64,000 nucleotides of DNA from Lunularia cruciata (Eukaryota; Streptophyta; Marchantiopsida; Lunulariales; Lunulariaceae), in contig OX419756.1 of the NCBI GenBank assembly GCA_948567375.1, positions 69,020,333-69,084,332 on the forward strand, given 5' to 3'. Below the pieces are notes generated by a model that ran no database searches, was not told the origin of the DNA, and was given only the letters and a program-made list of their open reading frames with translations. The position numbers and the translations under genes were made by a program. Within the stretch, counting starts at the first letter, position 1; each line of letters begins with the position of its first letter. Shown piece by piece: positions 56,967 through 64,000 of the stretch.

Positions 56967-58030
56967 GCCTTCCTCACCAAGATTGGAATGGAGAATATCC
57001 AAGACCAAGGAGTTGTATGAGGTTTGTGGAATGGAAAGACTTCCAAAAGGGCATGACTATATTGATATAATAACTTTTCTAGAGACTTTGGTGAAAGACC
57101 TTGGGAAGAGTCTTAGTATTGCTACATAGAAACTAATTTCATCAAGTAGTTCTCAAGATTGGTGATGGAGATAACTTTTAAATTGATTGATAAACTATCC
57201 ACATGAGTTTGACTAGTATGCACCATTGGGATTTGATCTAGCAATGGAAATCCTATAGCAACTTGAACCTTTTGTGTTACCTATGGTTTACTACTCTAAA
57301 ATGCAACTTGAACCTTTTGTGTTACCTATGGTTTACTACTCTAAAATGCAACTTGAACCTTTTTTGTTACCTATGGTTTACTACTCTAAAATGGTACTAA
57401 TTATGTTTGTACTCTATCAATTATAGGGTGAGAGATAATAGAAAAATTAAATAAATAAAGACATAAATATAGGAAGGAAAGGTAATGAGGGGCTAAGATG
57501 TAGAAATTCATGGTTTTTTTTTACAAGAATGGAAAGTATGTAAAGGCTTTTGTGAGAGACTTCAAGAGAGCTTATATAAGAAAGAATGAGAAGAGGAAGA
57601 TTGAGTGTGCCTCATTTTTCCAGATTTCTTTGAAAATGCAACTCTTACATGTTATGAGTTACAATACCAAAAAAGAGAAAGGAGAGATGTGCAAGAGGAG
57701 TCTTGGGAGAGTTTGACTACAACACTCATCAATTTTATTTTTTTGGATGAGAGTTATAGAGATTGATGAGTGAGGTTACCTTCCTCAAACAAAAAATTGG
57801 AGAGAAAGTGAGAATCTATGCAAAAGGAGTGGAGGAGTTAGAACCTCGGTTCCACATAGTGATGAAGAAGAATAAGGATGATATGGAGAATACTATGCTT
57901 GGGATAGGAGCCATACTCACCAAGAATTTTGTGAGAGGATGGAAACCACAAATTCAAAGCAAGGTGAGATATGAAAAATCATGGGAAGCTTGAAAGTATG
58001 CCTCCAAGATTGATTGGAAGGTCAATACTT
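56967..58030 (+). mobile_element. B2: old remnant of the B family
   Basis: Begins with sequence matching the end of the B extra ORF (VCGMERLPKGHDY, LETLVKDLGKSLS near 57,010-57,130). It then matches B gag (57,510-57,990; FVRDFKRAYI, SEVTFLKQ, GAILTKNFVR) and a short piece like the B protease front. Opposite strand to B. Broken, with many breaks and no LTRs seen. C3 lies against its left edge. Confidence 0.78.
57258..57392. repeat. Three 45-bp tandem units inside B2
   Basis: 57258-57302, 57303-57347 and 57348-57392, nearly identical (GCAACTTGAACCTTTT...). Element B has a single counterpart near 18,100-18,150. Confidence 0.93.
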
Positions 58031-59891
58031 CTTTTCTATGTTCTTGATATGATTAATATAAGTTGAATAAATTATAATCAACCCCTATTATATAATGCTA
58101 GTTTGGTGCTATTGAGTTTCTTAAGTTTGGGGTATGTAATGCATGTATGAAGATTTTATGAATACAAAAAGAATAATCCTCAGACGTTTTCTGAGACTAG
58201 TGTTATTGAATTTTACTAAGGTATTATTTAAATATTTTATCTTATGTACCTATCATAATCAAAGATATATAGTTTACTACTTATTGTCTTTTAATCTCAT
58301 ACATATGTATATTACCCTTTATGATAAATTTTTTATAAAATATAGACAAAGGATATTAATATTAAGAGTATATTCTTATGATTTCATTATTTCTAGACCA
58401 AAAATCACTTTCTATATCATGAATAAGTTTCTTGCAATAGCCAAAGTTCTTTTCTGCAATAGCCAATATCCTCAAGGTAGATAAACAAATGGTATTGCTA
58501 TGATTTTGTAAACATTATTCTAAGAGTCAAACTATGAATGTACTTATTTAGATATGTAAATAAAATTATAAATTATAAGTAAATAGAAAAAAATATTATT
58601 TACTTTAATGTATGTATGCATTGAAAATCAATAGTATATTTTTTATTATTTTATTAGTGTGAGGATTTTTTAAGTATTTTTATATCATATTATGTAATTT
58701 AGGTAAAATTTTGATACTTTAAATTATATAATTTTTTTATTATAATCCTAAAACATTATCATTTTACATTCTGTTGATAATTAGAATATATTTTATAACT
58801 TGATATACTAAACACATAGTACAATTATACTAGAGAATTAAAATATTATGTTCCCACAATTTATCTTTTTATACTAGGTAAAATAATTTTAATTTAATTC
58901 TTTAATTTTTATGAAATTTTTTATTGATAATCTTATCAATACATGAAATAAATGAGTCAAATCCACTCCAAGTAGCCATAAAAACCTCCTCCACTTCTCA
59001 TAGCAGATATTTCTAAATTCTAGCACTGCAAAATTTCTTGCATAAATCTAGATCCAGGTCATCTTAACTTTTTCTCTCAGTTTATTTCATTTTACCTAAA
59101 GGTTTCATTTCATTTCATAGAAGTTTAGAAGTTTCATATTTCATTTTGCCTAGTTGAAGTATATTATTTTATTCTGCTTCTTCTCAATCTAAGAAAATAT
59201 CAAAAGATGATCCTATTTACTTTTTACACAAATTCTTAACTTATATAAAGAATTGTATTTTTTAATGTTTTTAATTTATATATAGAAAATAATACTGATG
59301 AATAAAAATCATGAGTGCTTTATTCGTTTGAATTTCAACTCTACATTCTAAACAACTATATATTTAAATATTACTTGGTGAAAAAGTCAAACTATTACAA
59401 AATTTAAAGTCCTAAATTCATAATAAGAATAGTAAATCATGGGGCGTATTGAAAGTAATGATTGATATTAAAAAAAAACCAAGGAGCAAAGAAATCTAAA
59501 GACATTTAGTTATTTTTTATCAGGTTCTTTCTAGACTTGAACTACAACATTCAAATATTCCCGCAAACAAACTAAAGGTTTAATTATAACCATTCAGATT
59601 TATTGTTGATTTTCCTATCATAACTCTATATAATAATAAGAATAAGTAACACTGAAGGTTGTTTTTTCTCACCTATAAAACATAGAGAAAGGAATAATGA
59701 ACTTATTTAAAGTTCAAGTTTTCTAAATTTTTTGATATACACCTACAATAATATTTTATTTATTATCAAATCTTGGGGTATAAGTATTAAGTTGCTAATC
59801 TTACTTAAAAAGAGGAATATTTTAAAATTGATTATGAAAATATCTTTTAAAATTTAAAACTACTCTATATATATATATATATATAAAATTA
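58030..59891. other. Very AT-rich spacer, only in copy 2
   Basis: About 1.9 kb of strongly AT-rich sequence with a (TA)n run near 59,866-59,884. No gene supported; the open frame at 58,143-58,484 has the residue bias of random AT-rich DNA. Confidence 0.6.
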
Positions 59892-60231
59892 TGAGAATAA
59901 GATTGAGAAGTATACTGATAAATGCTTTGAAAAAGAATTGTTTATAGAAGGATACTTTTTAATTACAAGAATTCAAACTGATTTTGTTGACTGATTTTTT
60001 TGCCTTGCTTAATAAATTACTTAAAACCTTGATATATACATATATATATATATATCTTAGGTACATATAATAACCTTTTTGTTTGCTTAAAGTAAAGTTC
60101 ATTATTACTAAACCAAATGTTAGTATACTTCCCTCCTATAGTTGCTGTATGGCGGCGGCATCATCCATGAAGCTTTAGAATGGTAGTATCATCCATGAAA
60201 CTTGACTGGTAAGAATGTACTGAGTTTTTAG

Positions 60232-60470
60232 CTAGTGAAGGAATCGATCTCTGACACACATGCTGAAATGGACAGGCTGCTCACATGGCTGCAGTCGACC
60301 CTGGGCCTGGTCGACTGCAGCCAGCACACAGCTCTTCTGTCTTCTAAACGAGCTCCTGAGGATCCCGAGGAGTCTAATCCAGCCAGAAGGCTAAAACACG
60401 AGCAGATTCTCCAGAGGAAGGAGAGACCATTCTGGGATCGTACTCAATTTCTTTCGGTAACGTTTGAAGG
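60232..60470 (+). CDS. Unrecognised exon-like open frame, copy 2
   Basis: Counterpart of 23856-24094 with the same splice-like borders. Visible changes at protein level are conservative or minor (a Lys becomes Glu, a Phe becomes Ile), and the frame stays open. It lies downstream of Per3 on the opposite strand. Confidence 0.4.
60287..60322. repeat. Perfect 14-bp inverted repeat in exon-like frame, copy 2
   Basis: Identical arms (60287-60300, 60309-60322) and loop to the copy-1 hairpin. Confidence 0.9.
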
Positions 60471-61202
60471 GTGAGTATTCTTAGGAGCTACTTGATCACT
60501 CATAGAGTCATATGGATTCACAACCACACTTGTACCATTTTCCATCACTTTATGCATATTACAAATTTTCCGATAACTTTACTCAATAGATGGGTAATTG
60601 ATTACTTGATCTCCTATCTTACTGTTTAGTATAAATCATGAGGTGCCCTTATAAATATTGAGTACTACACAAAAGCAAAATTTTAACATTTAGAAATAAA
60701 GACGCATATTCAATCCCGTGACAAGAGTTAACTGGACATACAGTAATATCAAAATCCTTCAAGATATTGTACTATATGTTTAACTTTTATCCAAATTTAG
60801 ATCTATTCTGGCTCTGTTCAATTTCCTTTTAGCAATAATGTGGTGATATATTAACAATTGCAAGCTTCTCAGTTGTGTTTGTCTACATTCATCCAGACTC
60901 AGTTCAGATTTTCTCATATGTACAACAAAATAAATGAATCGGTTTCTGATAGACAATTATAGTCCCTTGTACAACGATATGGATGTCCAGTTATTGAGAT
61001 CGATCTTTAAGAGCCTTGTCACCTAGTGACTGTACCTCACTTCCTGTCAGGTCAGCTCTACTTTCTCAAAGACAGATCATTTTTAGAGATTAATGACGGT
61101 CCGACCCTCTCAATGTGAGAGAAGACCACTACTGGAGTTGGAGTTCGGCTCCTATCCTGGCAGTTCGTTACTATTGATGTGTTGAACTACTTGCTTTTAA
61201 AT

Positions 61203-62729
61203 CTAGTTGATAAATTGACACGTTTTTCTAATTTCTCCTGCAGATCCCGTCAACGGTTCAAGGTTCCCCATCTTCACCATGGCAGCTGAGAACTCCTCGA
61301 ACCAAGTCGATCCTCGGGCTGAAAATTCACTGACAACGCTTTTACCTGTAATGTTGGTGATAAGTGCGGAATCGGTGATGAAAACTCCTTTGTTTGAAAT
61401 GACACTTTTGTAATAAAGGTGGTCGAATCTGGTGGCAGTTGAATCAAGAAACATGGTGTTGTTTCTGTTACCCTTGGGACAAAGCTTTTTCAGCATGTTT
61501 GCAAATTCAGGATCCAGAGTGGGATCGGTGTCGTTAAGGCTGTCGCTTCCAGTGAAGTTATAGATGTGAGGACCAACACCGTTGCAAGTAGTTCGGCCGA
61601 TGGTGTGAGCACCTGAGTATAAAATAATGCATGGGCGGAGGGATCAGATTTTTCCTTCAACGTCAGTTCACTTCACGACATGCATCAGAATCTTACTATG
61701 AAGAGACGAGAAACGTTGAAACAAAATTTGAACCTTTTCATTAAAGTATTTTCTGGTACCTGAAAGCACGATCATCTCTCTGGCGTTGAATCCTTTGCGG
61801 GCAAAGTTATCAACCAACAGGTCAAAATTCAAAACCGGGAATGGTAGATTGGTGTTAGCGTCATCTGCCAAGGAAACGTTGCCATCTCTTCGGCCGAGAT
61901 ATACTGGCCAGCTTGGACCTCCAACCTGATATCAGTAAACGGTAATTGAGCGGAGAAGTTCACTTAAGTATAATAAATCTGCGGATTCGAAGCTTGATCC
62001 TCACCACACTTAACTTGAGCTAGTCTCTACGATCATGAGAAGTAGATGTCCGCAATGAGCTAGCTTACTTTCACAGTGGCCTCGTGTGCAGCAAGAGCAA
62101 CAATATCTGCACATGACACAACACCTGGACAGACACTTTCGACAGCTTCCTTGATGAGATCGATTTCAGGGATTCCTCTGATTTCGAAGTTTCCAAATCC
62201 TTCGTTTTCTGCTGGACTATCAGCGGTGGAATTGAGTAGAATTGATCCATCACAACCCTGTAATTGTCAACTCAGATTAGCGTTAAAACATAATACAGCA
62301 CGGCAGGATAATCCTGAGTTATGCAACCTTACTTGGTTCGGCGTTGATATTAATTGAGCAAACGCTGGAGCTACTCTGAATGTGGTGAAGTTTCACTCAC
62401 TGTACACCGTCCTTTGACTCATAATCATTGCTTGAAGAACTGTGTGAACATATCTTTCAGGTTGTCTCTCACTCTACATGGAGCAGAAATGGTGGGTGTC
62501 TTACCCGAACCCAGCAATCATGAAACTGCAAGCGGTTAAAAGCTCCAGCCATAGTTTTGTCGGTTGCCAGAACCTCGTTAACCACCTTAGACACAATGGT
62601 TGTTACTTGAGGACAGGTATAGTGATAAAATGTCTCGGACAAAGGACCACTATCTGCAGCTCCATGAGCAGTGTAAAGTGCTGCCAGAAGCAGGAGTCCG
62701 GAACATAACAAGGGTCCGCAAGAACCCAT
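61203..62729 (-). CDS. Per3: class III peroxidase, tandem-duplicate twin of Per1
   Basis: Same gene as Per1 in the second copy of the large duplication. Exons are 62505-62729, 62069-62257, 61760-61925 and 61203-61612, again 990 nt (329 aa), with splice sites conserved base for base. The stretches I compared encode the same residues as Per1; the few differences I saw in exons 1 and 4 are silent. Distal RLQFHDCWVR, GCDGS and proximal SGAHTIGR are intact, and the start and signal peptide are as in Per1. Upstream it keeps the TATA box at 63031-63038 and the leader dyad at 62983-63001. Both look functional; whether both are expressed cannot be judged here. The second-copy partner of Per2 would lie beyond the end of the window. 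Confidence 0.93.
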
Positions 62730-62982
62730 TGAAGCAAATTCCCGTGTACCTGTTCTTCGTTCTGCTATCTGCAAGAATCATTAGATTGCAGTGCATGCGC
62801 ACTCTATATATCAGCAACTGAAAAAAGAGAGAAATCAAAGTAGAACTTATTGAGCATGCATTGTAAACGAGTAAATGTCAAAGTTTTTATCAAGTCATTC
62901 ATACGATGATCTGTTTCTCTAATCAAAGTTACCCACCAGACGATGCCAATGCAATGCGATGTTTCGTAGGGTAGTATGAGAA

Positions 62983-63001
62983 GCACTCAAGGTCTGAGTG
63001 C
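62983..63001 (-). promoter_or_regulatory. Per3 leader dyad
   Basis: Same sequence as the Per1 dyad, 30 nt after the TATA box. Confidence 0.52.
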
Positions 63002-63030
63002 TGCATTTACTTGATACTTAGCAAGAGAGG

Positions 63031-63038
63031 TACTTATA
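63031..63038 (-). promoter_or_regulatory. Per3 TATA box
   Basis: TATAAGTA on the minus strand, the counterpart of the Per1 box, with the same spacing to the leader dyad. Confidence 0.6.
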
Positions 63039-64000
63039 CCCCCGGTGCTTGTCTTCAAGTTGACCCTTCTACTGATGTTGACGCAGTGTTTGGAGGAATT
63101 GGTTTTAGGCTGAACAGTAATTTCAATTTTAGGTGACTCGTGAAGCTGTAGATGTTGCTCGGTTTATGCAGTGAGATTAGGCGCATGGATTCGTGGCTAG
63201 CGGTTATTACGCGAACATCCGTAATATTAATCTCGAGGTAATTGGGTTAAGTATCATTTCTTTTAGCGTGAACAAGGAGACGATTTCCTGAAGTACTGGA
63301 AAACACGTTAGGACCACATCGTGTGCTAGGCACGTACCTGACCTGAAATTGTATATGATTTTGCTAATTTTCAGCTCATTTTTCGGTGATTTTCTACTTC
63401 CAACTAGTATGGTTCTCATATTGTCGATGACGACAAGTAACTATATAGTTGTCGTCAATCACTCTCAATCAGGATTATCTGTTTCAGAGAAGCATAGATA
63501 TGCAAGGCATATAACTTGAGTCGTGCACGTGAGCAGTACTAGCCACTGTTCGGACCTGTACTGTTCATGCCCCATGTTGATATGGGTTAGGGTCCGTGCA
63601 GATAAAAAAACTTCATTTGTACATTTTTTCTATGCTCTGTACTTCCCAAGAGAACGAGTACTTGTACATGACCTATGCCCCAGAGCATGTGGAGGCGTCA
63701 TGACAGCTTTGCAAGCTACGTGCATATGTGACCACTTAGATTAAAGGAATCCTGCATTAGATCCTCATGCAGAGTTGACACACGATTTACCTTTCACAGA
63801 CGTTCGTCAGATATACAATTGTGATGTAAAATAATCTTAATTTCCTCTTATATTGGAACAAGAGATGCATTGTGAAGTATAAGCTCTCAGCCGGACGTGG
63901 TGACCTCTGAATCTGCTCTTGAGTATCAACCGAGTGCACTCAGACTTTTCATATATACTAACATTAAATCGGACAATTCACTTACATCTTTCCGATTTAT
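63039..64000. other. Per3 upstream region
   Basis: About 99% identical to 26,640-27,601 by my count; no feature beyond the Per3 promoter. Confidence 0.55.

Larger units (their letters stand above)
59892..61202. other. Per3 downstream region
   Basis: Counterpart of 23,526-24,806, with a longer TA run (~60,036-60,054) and the exon-like frame at 60,232. Confidence 0.5.
38487..64000. repeat. Large tandem segmental duplication, copy 2
   Basis: Starts ATTTTGAAAGTATAGAAGCC exactly as position 1 does, and still matches copy 1 at the last base, so it runs past the window. It carries Per3, the A1' and C2 retroelement pair and the A2, C3 and B2 pile, but not element B. Confidence 0.93.

Noticed and set aside
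58143-58484. 113-codon frame in AT-rich spacer
   Set aside because: Composition (Tyr, Ile, Phe, Leu, Lys) is that of AT-rich noncoding DNA; no motif.

Overview
The window is nuclear DNA from a land plant. The evidence is secretory class III peroxidases, a gene family of plants and streptophyte algae, with the family's four-exon layout, set in dense plant-type Ty3/gypsy and Ty1/copia LTR retroelements with AT-rich spacers. I cannot name the species. All exon and element calls come from reading the sequence by eye and from hand translation; no search was run.

The dominant structure is a large tandem segmental duplication with a period near 38 kb. Positions 1 to ~27,600 (copy 1) reappear in the same order and orientation from ~38,487 to the end of the window (copy 2), and both ends of the window lie inside a unit. 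The copies differ mainly by element content. A young ~7.8-kb element (B, 12,445-20,247) is only in copy 1. A nested pile of fossils plus an AT-rich spacer (~53,100-59,890) is only in copy 2.

Host genes: three class III peroxidase genes look complete. Per1 (minus, 24,807-26,330) and Per2 (plus, 30,086-31,649) form a divergent pair. Per3 (minus, 61,203-62,729) is the copy-2 twin of Per1. A truncated peroxidase pseudogene lies at 36,748-37,281, in a partial duplicate of the Per2 upstream region that was later hit by a copia element (D, 32,122-34,994). All four loci share a TATA box, then exactly 30 nt, then a short dyad in the presumed 5' leader. An exon-like open frame I do not recognise, carrying a perfect 14-bp hairpin, sits downstream of Per1 and of Per3.

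Retroelements: A1 (3,107-12,236) has element C1 (6,807-~11,937) inside its 3' LTR; the same pair recurs in copy 2 (A1' and C2). Beyond them lie an LTR of the same A family in reverse orientation and a plus-strand A2 pol region, both present in each copy. In copy 2, A2 ends in C3, which ends in a remnant of the B family (B2). Hand-counted LTR divergence suggests this order: A1, then C (about 5-6% LTR divergence), then the segmental duplication, then B (about 1%). The LTR of C is packed with heat-shock-element-like repeats, and B has an extra zinc-knuckle ORF upstream of gag.

The remaining stretches (1-3,106, 26,640-29,700, 37,282-38,485, 58,030-59,890) hold repeats or AT-rich sequence in which I can support no standard gene. 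One unrecognised 166-codon open frame (39,845-40,345) stands out.
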